From contig NC_081411.1 of the NCBI RefSeq assembly GCF_030272615.1, positions 180,814,977-180,878,976 of the forward strand: a stretch of DNA of 64,000 bases. The letters run 5' to 3'. This DNA comes from Cryptomeria japonica. Taxonomy: Eukaryota > Streptophyta > Pinopsida > Cupressales > Cupressaceae. Positions within the stretch are counted from its first letter, which is position 1; the number at the start of each line of letters is the position of its first letter. A program made the position numbers and the translations under genes. The notes under the pieces were generated by a model. That model saw only the letters and a program-made list of their open reading frames with translations, did not search any database and had not been told where the DNA came from. This document shows, piece after piece, positions 12,072 through 23,981 of the stretch.

Positions 12072-12370
12072 AAAAAGGGGGAGTGTACCGACTATACAGA
12101 GTATCTGAGTGTACAAAGTTTATAATATATATATATATCGAGTGTATGGTTGAAATTGATAGGGGGAGCATGGAACATCAGGAGCATGAAATACAAAGTA
12201 TGGATCATCAAGTTATGTACAACATATTGATAAGGGGAGTGTGCATTTGAGTATGTATTTGAACAAATGTATATACTGTCATTTCAGTTTATTTTGTAAG
12301 TATATAGATTTTGTATTATGACTTTGAAAGGAGTTTTGTCAGACATACCAAACTAATGTCAAAAGGGGAG
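12072..12370 (+). promoter_or_regulatory. polypurine tracts upstream of the 3' LTR of element B
   Basis: Four G-rich purine runs occur: 12072-12083, 12160-12169, 12231-12239 and 12361-12370. The last, AAAAGGGGAG, lies two bases before the LTR and is the likely plus-strand primer. The extra copies recall the multiple purine tracts reported for plant Sirevirus copia elements. Confidence 0.75.
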
Positions 12371-12372
12371 AT

Positions 12373-13556
12373 TGTTACTATTTACTAAGTTTTCATTAGT
12401 TTTATGCCCAAAGTCATTCTATGTCGGTTAATAATACCAAAATATCCAATCGGTAATTACTAAGGCTATCAGTGTCGGTTACAGAAGAGAGACTAGTCAC
12501 CGAGATGAGACACACCAAGCTGTCTACTAAGTAAAGTTCTTATGCCTACCGAGTAGCAAAGAAGGTATACCGAGTTAATCTGAACTGAGTGGAAACATGT
12601 TACTAGATTCAATGAACTTGGACACATATGTGAAACGTGTTACAAGATTCGAGAACATTGAACCGTTATTATATAGGAAATTGCATTTAAAGATTTTATA
12701 TGATTTTGAGGAAGTTTATCCAATGAAATAATTTCTATGTTTATTCATTCAATAAAACATGTTTGTATGATCGAAGCATGTACAGATCACCATCTCAGAG
12801 ATCTATATATATAGAATGCTTTGAGTATCTAAAGACAAGGGGGAAAATGAGTTAAAAATGAAAACCATGAGAGAAGATAAGATGTGGTGATTAACAAAGA
12901 TATTTAGAGGTCACCGAGAAGGTTTTCAAAGAATAGTTTAAGGGACAAAATATATAGAAGTGGTTACCGAGTTGATTTATCAATTACCGAGGTATGCTAT
13001 GAGCAAGGTAATTACATATTGAGCACATAGAGTCTGCTATAACATTTCAGATATAAAGTTGCAGATATTTTGTAAAGATTTTGATTGAATTATTTGAGTT
13101 GTGTTAGAAACCTTTAACAGGGTAAAAGACTCTAACAAAGTCTATAAATTGTAAAGCCTTTAACCAGGTACAAAATTTTGTAAAAGTGTTTGTAAAATCC
13201 TTTAGCAAGGTATATCTAAAGATATTGATACTCCTAACAGGGCAAGCTATCAGAAATAGCTACACATGTAGCTCTAACTGAGCAATCTTGATTATTGCAG
13301 TAGTGAAGTTGTGGGTGCCATCCCCACCGCAGTTTTTCTCTCTAACCAAGAGTTTATGCGTAACCAAAAATATTTTGAATAATAGAGTGAAATTTGTATG
13401 GATGTTATTTCTATGATTATGTTTTAGCATTATATATTATGAGATCAGCAATATTCAGTTTGTGTTTACCAGTAAAATGTTTTTTAAAGAAAAGTTTTGA
13501 AGTACTGATTCACCCCTCCCCTCTCAGTACATTATCTTTCCTAGTTAGACCTAACA
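12373..13556 (+). repeat. 3' LTR of element B
   Basis: Collinear with 5550-6742 and ending in the same CTAACA. The differences are scattered substitutions plus a short deletion near 12424. Confidence 0.93.
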
Positions 13557-13561
13557 GGATA
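13557..13561 (+). repeat. target-site duplication of element B, right copy
   Basis: GGATA, identical to 5545-5549. Element A coding sequence resumes directly after it. Confidence 0.95.
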
Positions 13562-13914
13562 TGCAAGGCATATGTCCGACTCCAAGACTCCATACATGCC
13601 TTTAACAAGCTTGTAGATGAATTGCATAAAAAAATAGACAGCTATGATACTGAGAAGGCACAGAGTCTTCGATCTCTTAAAGACCTCAAAATTCTACTCA
13701 CATCACAAGTAGACATACTTTAGAGAGCCTACTCCAATGCATAAGCTATTCTTGTAGCCCCTAAAACCTGCACACTAGACTCAATGGAAGAATTCCATTC
13801 ACAACTACTGTCTACATTCGAGTATACTGAGAACATACTGGAATCATCGGAAAATGCTTTGTCATATATGAAGAAGAGTTACAATTATATTTTTATGAGA
13901 TTAGCTAATGCATG
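13562..13914 (+). pseudogene. ORF2 of element A, 3' end
   Basis: This continues the A ORF2 frame after removal of B and one GGATA copy. The sequence ...EKEMVRI before B joins CKAYVRLQDSIHAFNKL after it. It encodes a charged helical segment (LVDELHKKIDSYDTEKAQ...) with in-frame stops near 13723 and 13741, and ends at TGA 13912-13914 after MKKSYNYIFMRLANA. The joining is direct evidence that B landed in a pre-existing ORF2. Confidence 0.8.
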
Positions 13915-14168
13915 AACTTTTCAGTTAATGTTGTATATGTTGGACACTTTGATAGGAATTTTCTATATATATATATATATATTTTACTTTTTCAATTTGG
14001 CATTGTTGTCAAAGGGGGAGTAGAAATATGTATGTGTGTTTTTAAAATTTTTGTATAATGTATATTAAGGGGGAGCATGAGTATATGTGTAAATTTGTTG
14101 TGTATGCACACTTAGCAGTATAACTGTAAAATTATCTAAGTGTTGCCATCAATGCCAAAGGGGGAGAT
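13915..14168 (+). promoter_or_regulatory. purine-tract region of element A
   Basis: It contains three G-rich purine tracts: 14011-14020, 14067-14076 and 14157-14167. The last, AAAGGGGGAGA, abuts the LTR and is preceded by CCATCAATGCC. A short TA microsatellite lies at about 13966-13982. No coding sequence. Confidence 0.8.
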
Positions 14169-15249
14169 TGTTGGCTTGATGGTGATTCATCATTTGTTGT
14201 CATTGATGAAACACACATGCACACATATGATTATATTTGACTACCAGTGTAACTTCAATTATTTACACTGTCAACCAGTATACTTAGTTATTAATCTCTA
14301 ACTGGTACTCTTTGTTAATTGGTATGTGCATAAGAGACAACTTGTGGTTCTACTAGGTTGGGATCATGGTGAAGATCAAGATGGAGATCAAGCGGAGATT
14401 CAAGGACAATAGTTCGTATGTTTTATTCAAACTGGTATTAATTGTTCCAGCTGATATTTTTTTATTTTTGTGATGAGTTACCAGCCCCGACTGCTGGGCG
14501 GAAATTTTTGTGATGACTTATGGTTACTTGTCCAAATACACTGCACCTAGGAAATTGTGTTATGATTTCTTAAGGCCGAAATGAAATCATAAGGCCTATA
14601 TATTGACATCATAGCAAATTATGTTATGTGTGATATATGATAAGTGAAAGTGTTATGCTGTGAGAAGTTAGGTTGCAAAATATGTAGAAGAGTAGTGTTG
14701 AATATGCTTAGAAGGATCTGATCAAGCAAGTATTGTGCTACTCAAAATAGATCAACCATTCTTGTTGTTTTCTAACCATTACATCAGAATCAAATCTCCT
14801 AACCGGGTAAGCTCTAACAAGATTCAATGTATAAATCCTTTAATAGGGTCATTCATTAGTTTGGATTCTAAAATCCTCCACTAAGGTTACTCCTAATAGG
14901 GTATAAGCTTCTAATCAAGCTTTAGGATCTCTAACAAGATTCGCTCCTAGCAGAGCACTTTGTAGACCTTAATCAGTCAGTTATCTATTACTGGAGATAG
15001 TTAACTTGTGAGTTCCATCTCACCATGGTTTTTACCTATTTGGTTTTTCCACGTACAAACACTTGTGTTATGGTGGATGCTTTACTTTTTGTGGATGTTG
15101 TTATATCATTTTGGATTACATGCGTTGTGTTTAAAAGCTTTGTTAAGTTCATCTACCGGTTAGTGTTTAAAGTAGTTTGTCTTTTGGTGTCACTCATTCA
15201 CCCCCCCACCCCCCCCCCCCCGCCCTCTCAGTGCTTTTCAATTCCATCA
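14169..15249 (+). repeat. 3' LTR of element A
   Basis: 1,081 bp, TGTTGGCTTGATGG...TTCCATCA. A TATA-like box lies at 14597-14603 and the C-rich U5 end at about 15200-15232. The right half matches 515-968; the left half has no visible match at the start of the window. Confidence 0.88.
14597..14603 (+). promoter_or_regulatory. candidate TATA box of the element A LTR
   Basis: TATATAT lies within 'ggcctatatattgac', about 430 bases into the LTR. This is nearly the same offset as the TATA-like site in the element B LTR. Confidence 0.45.
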
Positions 15250-17385
15250 CCTCTCACCATCTAACATTATAGAAAAACATAAAATAAAAAAAATTATTAA
15301 CAATTCATTGCCAAATTTTAAGAATAAGATAAATATACTAGTACAATAATAAAGGTATGCTCGATAGGGTTTTTTGTTTGCAGACATTTATTACATTGTT
15401 TAAAAATGCCTGTCCAAGATCTATTAATGGTAGTCATCTTGGTCTTTATCATCAATCTATATAATTAATCTCATGCCCAACAATAAGCAAATGTTTATCA
15501 TCATAATTACAAAGAAAATGAATAAGATATAACAAATGTATTATTACCAAAAATTGTAAATAATTTAAATTTAATACAATCTTATTTTTGTACATTTCTA
15601 AAGATTTATTTTGATATATTATTTGTCTACAACTTTTTTAGGTTAAATTTGTAGGCATACAATCAATTTCATTCATTTCCATGGTTTAGAAAGACTCTAG
15701 ACATTTAATTTTAAATTAAATTTTGAGTTTAAGTAGACTCCCTCCTTACTAGTTCTGATTTGATGACTTTAACAAAAAAATTGGTGATTTGTATATTATA
15801 GTGTTGTATAGAATTAGATAACTCGTAATTCATTATTAATATCTAAAAAATATTAAATTAGATCAACCCTAACAAAAGACAATCAACGACCTCAACAATT
15901 CGACCTCAAAACATAACAATAGTGAAGTTAGTCTAAACTAAGAGATATAATGGACCTAAAATAAGATATTGCATCTTTCTATACATGCCTAACATCAAAC
16001 ATAGTGGTGAACATCCTCCCATGTTAGAAATAGGGTAACATGCAGATGAAACATATAGTGCTTTACTAGTCAACCTAAAAAATTAGCTTCCAAATAAATT
16101 TATGTAATGTGTATCATATCAAGACATAGTTGGGCCCAAATACACCTTGAAATCTAGTGAAAACACTCTAATGTATAGCGCAAATAAATGAGTAGACCTC
16201 GTCGATCAGATAACCACAAATCACCCTAAAAGAAACCTCAAAATAAAATGTGACACCCAAAAGAACAACAATTCTTAAGTAAACCACATAGTGGAATTCC
16301 ATGTAAAGTCAATAACATTACCATACACTTCTTTCATAGTATCATGCCAAAACAAGTTGTTGCAACCAAAAGGATACAAAGTTCTTTATACTAAGAAGGC
16401 TAGAAAAAATATTCATGAGATAGAAAATTGTCAAACATACTTGTAGTATATTTTATCACATGAAACCTTAAATAAGACACTACATATATAATATAATCAT
16501 GCCCTCCAAGTTGTGATAGACAAATCAATAATGTAGAGAAATGTAGGGCATTTTTTGGACTATCCCTGACAAGCAACCAAACTGCCAACATATTGAATTT
16601 ACCAAAAACATCTTCTACAATACTAGAGACTTGAAAATATTGGAGTGCAATGTCCACATAAGATATAAGTTAAGCCCCAAACCATAAGAGAATATCTGCA
16701 AGCGTGAAGGAATGCAAATAATTCTCTAAGAATTTTTTTAACAGACTGCATGCAAGACGTTGAATCCACTTTTTGGCCAAAAAGTGGAACAGTTTTCCTT
16801 GCTTTTTAGATTTTGTCATGTTTGACCTAAAAATTTAAAGCACTTATAGAATAAATCTTGAAAAGAGTGAGTAATAGAAAATGTAGTGCTCGAAGTCTAC
16901 TTTCTAAATATGCAATTTATTTCAATACCTAGATCTTTTGAATAGGCATTACTAAAACCTATAGTTTGAACGTCACTTTTCAAGACCACACAATGCCCAT
17001 GTACGACAAGCATAATTTGACCTAAATGAAAGTATTTTTCTAATTCATTTCAGGAAAAGATTTGTAACTCACTCACCTTTGATGAGGATTATTTTTGTAA
17101 TTTTTTTCCGCATATTTTTTTTGTTAATTTTTTATTGGGCATAATCATTGTTTTGAAAACTCCTCATGTACGTCAAGCATAATTTGACATAAAATTAACA
17201 TTTTTTTATTTTAAAAAAAATATATTCTAATTGTCTCTAGTTTAATGCCATTTAATTTTTTTTTCAAAAAACTTAAAGTCAAAAAAGATTAAAAACTAAA
17301 AAGCCCTGTTATTTTAAGTTTATGGACCTCTTTCTTTAGGAATTATTTTAAAAATAAAAATATTGATCTATTTTTTAAAAATATT
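15250..17385. other. AT-rich DNA without recognised genes
   Basis: About 2.1 kb between elements A and C. It has no open frame that I trust and no LTR, PBS or zinc-knuckle signal. A phrase of about 30 bases around 'catgta-cga/cgtc-aagcataatttgac' occurs at about 16995 and again at about 17164, a hint of an old repeat. This may be the oldest, pre-insertion sequence on this side of the window. Confidence 0.5.
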
Positions 17386-17390
17386 ACATA
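17386..17390 (+). repeat. target-site duplication of element C, left copy
   Basis: ACATA directly before the LTR, repeated at 30050-30054. Confidence 0.93.
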
Positions 17391-18351
17391 TGTTGCCAAT
17401 TGACACTCATCTGGTGGGTTCTGACGGTGGATTATTGGTCTAGGGTTGCCATTGATGGCAACTTTTCATGAGATTCCTATTCGGTAATCACAGATCTTGA
17501 TTTCCAGAAGTGGGTGTCAATCGGTAGCCAGTTAACCAGTATTTGAAGATGAACATAGTAGTTTTGGTCTGGCAGCTTTCTAGTGATTCTGGTGCTATGA
17601 ATCGTATATGAGATGATTGAGATGACATAAATACATCATTTTATCATCGTTTTGGTGATCCACATTTATCTTTGGTGATTTGGTCAAGTTGACATAACAC
17701 TACATGTTACACTAGCAGGCCGACTTGGTGAATGATCTATTTTGTGATTGTGGATATACAAGACTAGTGTAGATAATTTTTTGGTGAATGGTATGATTTA
17801 ATGTGAGTGGGTGGTTATCGAGAATCATTTGTAGTGCAGCTTCACATGCATATTCTTGATCTGGTAGCTGACTAAAACAAAGAATAGGGCATAACAGAGT
17901 AGAGAAGCAAAGGTGATCCAATCAGAATATTTGGCACTTAATCAAAATTGATCCAGACATTGTAGATGCTATTTTAGAGTTCTCTCATAGTAATTTCATT
18001 ATTGTAATCAATTTGTAAGGCAGTGAGCCTTTCGAGGTTGTATCCCTTATTGTAATTGAATAGTGAGCTCTAGGCAGTGTGCTTGAATGCTTGTGCATTC
18101 CCCCTCATGTAATATTATTTTTCTATTGGCCATAGTGGAATAATATTGTGGGTTCAAATCACACTGTGGTTTTTCCCATTTGGGTTTCCGTGTAAAAATC
18201 CTAGTGTTATGGTCTTATTGTTGATTGTTTTATGTTTCTACATTTCAGTTTCATGCTTATGCTTTTGGTGGTTTAAAGTTAAGTTAGAAAATCTAATAAC
18301 TTGTAGATCATTGATTCACCCCCTACCACTTAGTGATCCCTGATTCCAAAT
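17391..18351 (+). repeat. 5' LTR of element C
   Basis: Matches 29084-30049. It includes the U5 module CACTGTGGTTTTTCCC followed by TTTGGGTTTCC and the C-rich stretch CACCCCCTACCACTTAGTGA. Its terminal CA has mutated (reads AT at 18350-18351 by comparison with the 3' LTR). Confidence 0.9.
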
Positions 18352-18353
18352 GT

Positions 18354-18365
18354 TGGTATCAGAGC
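18354..18365 (+). other. primer binding site of element C
   Basis: TGGTATCAGAGC, an exact tRNA-iMet PBS core two bases after the LTR. Confidence 0.93.
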
Positions 18366-18419
18366 CTAGTTCCTCTAAGGAAGCCTAATCGCTCGAGGAA
18401 GGTTGAGGAGATTGAATCA

Positions 18420-19566
18420 ATGGACTTTGGTTTTCAGAGATAGCTTAGTGTAGAACTTGAGGATCTTGATGGAGCTATAAATAAGACCAATTCATATAAG
18501 AGAAACCTAAATGTTGTTGATGATTTCATTAGTGACTTGAAGGATCAAGTGAACACATCAAGAGACAAAAGGAGGGAATTGATGGATAAACTGAAGGAGA
18601 AAGAAGATCAAATCATGGAAAATCGAGGTAAAGATGATGAAGTCAACAAGCTTGAGAGAGAGAGAATGCTACATTGAAGAATGAGATGCAATCCATTGTG
18701 ATGAGGCTGACTAAGGAGATTGAGGACCAAAAGAAGAATGAAGAGAATCTGACACAGTCATTGAAGGAAAGAGCTGATGAATGCTTCAAGCTTACCTACA
18801 AAATGATCAATTGAATTTGGAGTTCACATAGTCAAGGAATAATGGCCAGGAACTTGAAAGATAGATTATTACCTTAAGAGATGAACTTGCTACTACAAAT
18901 GAATACAAATAAAAATTCAAATCTAGTTCAACAAGGCTTGATGAGATCTTGGAAACTTAGAGGCATGGGAAGGACATGCGAGGACTTGGATTTGAGAAAT
19001 GAGAATCCTATGGATCTAGACAAAGCAATACAAAACCTAATCAAAAGAAGAACAAGAATCTTCTAGTAAGACAACCTAATGCTCATAAATTCAATGATAG
19101 ATGCTTTAATTGAAATAAATTTGGTCATATGGTGAATCAATGCAAAAGTAGGATGAATAATGGAACAAACAATATTAATAATGGTCCTACCTTTATCGGT
19201 CAATGTTTCATATGCAATAATTTTGGTCACAAGTCAAACATGTGTAGAGCAGTAAAGAATAACTTTCAAAAGAAGAGATTCTATGCTTTTTGGATATTTG
19301 GACATATTTATAACCAATGCAAGATGAGACCAAATAAAATGAACTTTAGACTGATGCAGAGGAATGTTGTTTGTTGTGCATGCAATAAAACCGGTCACAT
19401 TGCAAAATACTACAAAAGAAAAAAGAGTGCTCTGGTAGACAAGGACAAATTAAATGAGAAAGTGAAGGAAAAGGTAGAGGAGATAAAAGACAAGCATGAG
19501 AAGATGTGGGTCAAAAAGGATGAATCTAGAGCGGACAATGGATCTGCACCCAAATCTGGTAACTAG
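18420..19566 (+). pseudogene. ORF1 (gag-like) of element C, broken
   Basis: The start is ATG at 18420 (MDFGFQR then a stop), 54 bases after the PBS. It encodes a charged coiled-coil-like region (ELEDLDGAINKTN, SRDKRRELMDKLKEKEDQ) with several stops and frameshifts between 18440 and 19066. From about 19080 four knuckle units follow: CFN-stop-NKFGHMVNQC (a Cys codon turned into TGA), CFICNNFGHKSNMC, a decayed FYAFWIFGHIYNQC and CCACNKTGHIAKYY. The tail is K/E-rich and ends ...APKSGN at 19566. It has the same role and layout as ORF1 of B. The segment starting 'gtaagacaac' near 19069 is close to the surviving ORF1 of element D. Confidence 0.83.
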
Positions 19567-19969
19567 GGCTTTTTGCCTTAGGGGGAAATTTTCATGCAAA
19601 TTCTAAGAACCCCCTCTTCAATGACTTGTAATCAATTATGTAAAGTTGCATAAGGCTTAAATTGTATATGAAAATGTTATTTAGAAGTTTGAGTGGAGGT
19701 TTGATGCTCTGGTAAGTGACTCCATGAAAATAAAGGTAACCGGTTGCAACATTTATTACAATGAAGAATTAGGTTTTTGAAGGTTAAAAAGGAATTTGAA
19801 ATATTTATTCATCACAATGCGATAAAGAGAATAGTGAAGAGAAGAAGATAAAAGTGGTTTTGTGATCTAAACAGTGATTACAACAATCCTAAAGTGAATT
19901 CCAACACCCAGTTGTGAATAAAGGTATTTATCTATTTCAAGCTATCAGTTTTTGCAAGCACTGTTTTAA
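19567..19969 (+). other. ORF1-ORF2 spacer of element C
   Basis: About 400 bases without coding potential, in the same place as the spacers in A, B and D. It starts with a purine-rich 'agggggaaatttt' at about 19580. Confidence 0.55.
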
Positions 19970-22900
19970 ATGACTTCAGCTTCTCGAACTGCTACCCCAT
20001 TGGTTATGGAGATTAAGGATAAAGTTTGACTTATCTTTAAGAAACATCCTTTTAAATGTATTGAGGATGATCCCAAGGAGAATTTTCCCCTATACCCTAC
20101 AAAGTTCTTCATAATGAGGATGTAAGGGTATATATCCACTATGATGGTAGACAACTTGGGGAATCTCAAGATAAAATGTCAATATTTGTAGACCAAGAGA
20201 TTTTTATCAGTTCCTACACTTTCTGACCTTTGATGAAAAAAGAATGGATCTGATTCATACTCAGCATAATTGATGATGAGTTTATGTGGCTGGATAAGCC
20301 TCACAAGATTAGCAAACAAGAAATCTAGGTTGTAACTGGCCTATGCTCATCTAGTGAAGCTCCTAGCTTGAGGAAGATATCTAATGACACTATGATTATC
20401 GTCACTGGTTCCCAGTTTGACAATAAAGAAATGACAATAAATAACATTTTGGAGAATGATGCCAAGTTTTCATCGATGGTGGTTGCATATAAAGTATATC
20501 AGTCAAGTAGACAAAACTCTATCTTCGATACAACTAAATACTCAACCTATCTAATGTTGAAGGAAGACGATAGGTATGACTTATGTACAGTTCTCTTGAA
20601 TGAGTTGTTAAGTAATTTGAATAAAATCAAACAGGACAAGAAGCACACCTTTAAGTTTGGCACTCTTATCATCTGTTTGGCACTATATTTCATGAATAAA
20701 ATCCCTGGTGTTCAAGGAAAGGTCCAATGGGCCTATGACAGGCCAATTGCTAGGGAAATCAAGGAAGGTAAAATGGGGATTGGTGATGCTACAATAAGGA
20801 TATCCACTCCATGGGGTTATTTCAAAACATTCCAAGCCACAATGAATAGTAGAGAAAGAATTCTGAAAGAGATAGTGGAGAAATATGAGCAAATAATTTG
20901 CTTCATGGTTGACAAAGACCAATTCTTAATGGAAGCGGTTGAACCAAGAACTGTGTGGATTCTTCCTATGGGTTATGAATTTGATGCTACTACCCTAGAA
21001 GTATATGATCAACATCTATTGAGTCAAGCGGTTGACAAGAAGGAGAAAATGTTTGGTACATTTAAGGAAAATGATCTTGAGTTGCACATGCAGTTTATAG
21101 CCCTTGTGAGGAAGAGGAAAGTGACCAAGATGGTTGAAGAAGTGGCAGTCCAGATGGGATTCACTTAGGAGGTGGTGAAGCGGGATAGAGAGAAACATGC
21201 ACAAATATAGGCTAAGGAGGAAACCAAAAAGCCTAAGGCTGAGTCGGTTCCCACTAAAGTTAAACCAAAGGAAACCAAGTCTACCCCTACTCCAGTTGCA
21301 CCATCTTCAAGATAGAGGCCACCCAGAAATGGAATTTTGAAGAAAAAGGAGAAGCCCAAGCAAACTTATGTTGTTGTATCTCTGGTGGCCTCTGAGACAG
21401 AATCAGATGAAGAAGCAAGCAAGGTTAAGAAGAAAGGTGAATTTATTAGAGTACTGAGGAAGTCATAGTTCAGTGGAGCCCAGCAGAGCAAGAAAGCCAA
21501 ATCTGAACCTACCACTACCGAAAGTCCCAAAAGAGGAAGACAAGTTAAGAATCAACTTGACAAAGATCTTGAATCCAATGATTTTCAAGGTAAATATATA
21601 ATTGTTTCTACATTTTCAACAAACCAATTAATTGATGAGATAATTTTTGATAGAAACTTGAAGAATCTGGGATCTTATTATGAAAATATAGATGAGGCAG
21701 ATCATAGAAAGGCTGAGGAAGTTGTTGTGTATTTACATAACTTTAGCAAAGCTTTGGTTGAGCTAGAGAAGAGCATCCCTAAGGATTTATATAACATTAT
21801 TGATGCAAGGAGGCTAACAACTAGTAACACAGATAAACAAATGAAGAAAAGAGAATTGGTTAATGTTTGCACCTGTATCTCCCAAGATGAAGCCAAAAGG
21901 CTCATTGAGGAAGCTAAAAAGAAAGAATTCAGAAGCAAAAACAAGGTGAACAGGTTGATGATTGGCAAGGTGGAAGAGGTGAGGAACAAGACTGAAGATA
22001 TCTAGAGAATAATAATGAATGATCCCTTGTACAAAGATGTAGTTAAGTCTTCTCAGCCAAAAGTAGAGGAAGTTGTTTCCATTGATCAGAAGAATGAAAC
22101 TCAGACTGAGGGACATTTGGAAGATGAAGGAAACACAACTCTTGATGCTAAGATTAGTGCAAATCCTCTAGTGGTGGATAGTAGTGAAGCAGTCCCTGAG
22201 ACTCCAAAGGTTGATATTGCACCAAGTGCCAACATCGGTGCACAAGATAAAATGGATGAAGATGAGGAAAAGGAGCTTGAGAAAGTAAAGGTAAAGGATG
22301 CTAAGGTAGACAATGGGAAAGGAGTGGTTTATCTGGCAATTGACACTCCTCCAATCACAAGGACCCCACCTCAAATCTCTATAAATCTTGATGGTCCTTT
22401 AAATCTTGGAAAAAATTCACCTATAGTGAAGGTGATGCTCGTAGTAGTTGTTCAAGCATAGGCCAGTCAGGATCTGGTCAAATCAGAATTTGAAGATAAA
22501 AAGCTCTTTTTGATGTCAGTTGATGTTTTGCATAAAGTGGCTTCGGGTTTACAGTTGGATTCTAATGCTAGTCCCTTTGGTAAACTACTTCATTTGATTA
22601 ATAGTGTAAATACCAATTTTGATTCTTTGGAGAAGTCTTCTACTAAGTGATTTTTAGAAAGACTTAAGAAGGTAAGGATGCAGACATTCTCGAAAATGAT
22701 TGAAGATGATAGAGTTAGATTGAATAAAGTTTTGTAGGTTATTTTAGATGTATTGATAGAAGGAGGTAAAATATATAAGTCTTATCTAATTTTGTCCAAG
22801 TTTACAGTAGACATAGACAAGTAAATAAGTATTTGCTTTGGTAAACTTGCTATTATTTCATAGTTTTTTGATCCCAATGTAGCTCTGACCAGTAGTGTTA

Positions 22901-23024
22901 AAGGACATATAATGGCTCTCAATGATCAGATCTCGATCCTAAATGAAGACAATGATATGATTTTGAGGAGAGTTGGTGAACTCTAGAACTTAATTTCCCC
23001 TTAGTTGGACACCATATTGAGCAA
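19970..23024 (+). pseudogene. ORF2 of element C, 5' part (unknown function), broken
   Basis: The start is ATG at 19970 (MTSASRTATPLVMEIKDKV then a stop); the same opening pattern is seen in D (...PTIMEVKDYPKP). Conserved blocks: DDEFMWLDKPHKISKQEI near 20275; SSMVVAYKVYQSSRQNS near 20470; FKFGTLIICLALYF...VQWAYDRPIAREI near 20650-20760; ICFMVDKDQFLMEAVEPR...MGYEFD near 20890-20990. A K/P/T-rich linker follows (21200-21580). A helical C-terminal region (21600-23024) includes DARRLTTSN...KRELVNVC and NRLMIGKVEEVRNK, which align with element D. Several stops (for example near 21168, 21313, 21466 and 22003) break the frame. D interrupts the frame after SNK at 23024; coding resumes at 28686. Function unknown. 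Confidence 0.82.
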
Positions 23025-23029
23025 TAAGG
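23025..23029 (+). repeat. target-site duplication of element D, left copy
   Basis: TAAGG, repeated exactly at 28681-28685. Confidence 0.93.
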
Positions 23030-23717
23030 TGCTGGAAACCAATAACACTGAGAGTGGGGGGGGTGAATCAATATTATATTAGAAAAGTATATTTTATAGG
23101 CTTATAGCCTAGAGAACACTTCTCAATCACAATAAGAGCCTCACTGACTACATAAAATTCCAGACAACAATCCAGAGAAGTGTGAACTTCTAAGATAGCA
23201 TCTTCTATGCTAGAATACAGTTCTTGTTTAAGCTCTGTTTGTTTCAGTATGAAACCCTAAACCCCTTTATCGAAATAACCCTTACAATAAATTCCTCACA
23301 TACATAATTTGTCTAAATAATTTCACATCATATTACATTCACATATCCATTATATCTATTCATAATGATCTAATCAAACTAACCTATATACCCTATACAA
23401 ATTTTATGCCTTATGTCGACTTACAAAGATATATTTACTATATTTGATTATATGTCGGCCAGATAACATAAATGTAGAAACATTAAAACAAATTGTTGAT
23501 GCTAGATCCAAGATATCTACAATACCGATAACCTTTACTATACCATGCCAGTCTGCATTGCCAGTGGCCAAAGAAATCTTTCTGACTTGTTGTTGCCTAT
23601 GTCGGTGTAGAATCTGTCAAGTGCCTGTCGGTACACCATATGAAGCCGAAACACAAAATCATGTTGCCATCAATGACAACATGGAGAAACCAACCAATAA
23701 AGTGTCAATTGCCAACA
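23030..23717 (-). repeat. 3' LTR of element D
   Basis: 688 bp. On the plus strand it starts TGCTGGAAACC, with the C-rich U5 end visible as AGAGTGGGGGGGGTGAAT, and ends TTGCCAACA against the purine tract. Similar to 28086-28680. It lacks the TGGTTTTT / GGGTTT module kept by the 5' copy, so it has an internal deletion. Confidence 0.9.
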
Positions 23718-23981
23718 ATATCCCCCTTTGGCATTGATGACAACACTCATATGAAAAATGGTCAAGGTTTCATCTGTCGGTTTCATCCTGCCCTGCTCCC
23801 CTTGAGCTTAATATGTAAAATACTCTATATCTCCAAAAACTTCAAAACTCCACAACTCCCCCTAATGTATGCAACTCTTTTATTCTTTTTCACATCTATA
23901 CTACTCCCACTTTGACATCAATTCCCCCCAAAAAAGTCAAAGAATAAGAACTGTACAATGAATACCTCCAAAAATGTCTTA
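23718..23981 (-). promoter_or_regulatory. purine-tract region of element D
   Basis: On the minus strand CCAAAGGGGGATATT sits directly against the LTR (complement of 23720-23733), preceded by the CATCAATG motif. Two further purine runs (complements at about 23850-23863 and 23923-23935) lie upstream. No coding sequence. Confidence 0.75.

Larger units (their letters stand above)
5550..13556 (+). mobile_element. element B: complete pol-less two-ORF LTR retrotransposon
   Basis: An 8,007-bp unit with LTRs of 1,193 and 1,184 bp (TGTTAC...AACA), a perfect 5-bp duplication, an initiator-Met PBS, two ORFs and a purine tract against the 3' LTR. The internal region (about 5.6 kb) is fully accounted for by ORF1, a spacer, ORF2 and a purine-rich tail, so pol was not lost from this copy by a visible deletion. 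It sits inside ORF2 of element A and is therefore younger. The two LTRs differ at scattered positions, many of them C/T or G/A changes, so the insertion is not recent. Confidence 0.93.
515..15249 (+). mobile_element. element A: pol-less copia-like LTR retrotransposon, split by element B
   Basis: The order is 5' LTR (part), PBS, ORF1 (coiled coil plus CCHC knuckles), ORF2, several purine tracts and 3' LTR. With element B and one copy of its target duplication removed, the sequence left of 5549 joins 13562 in the middle of ORF2. No protease, integrase, RT or RNase H remnant is visible. The left end lies near or outside the window start, so its target-site duplication cannot be tested. The Ty1/copia affinity is inferred from the initiator-Met PBS, LTR ends of the TGTTGG...CA type and the C-rich U5 end. 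Confidence 0.85.

Noticed and set aside
16400..16657. Minus-strand 85-codon frame (MDIALQYFQVSS...) considered as a PPR fragment
   Set aside because: A few residues recall PPR helices, but no ordered repeat or ...VVSW/YAKCG signature was found upstream or downstream.
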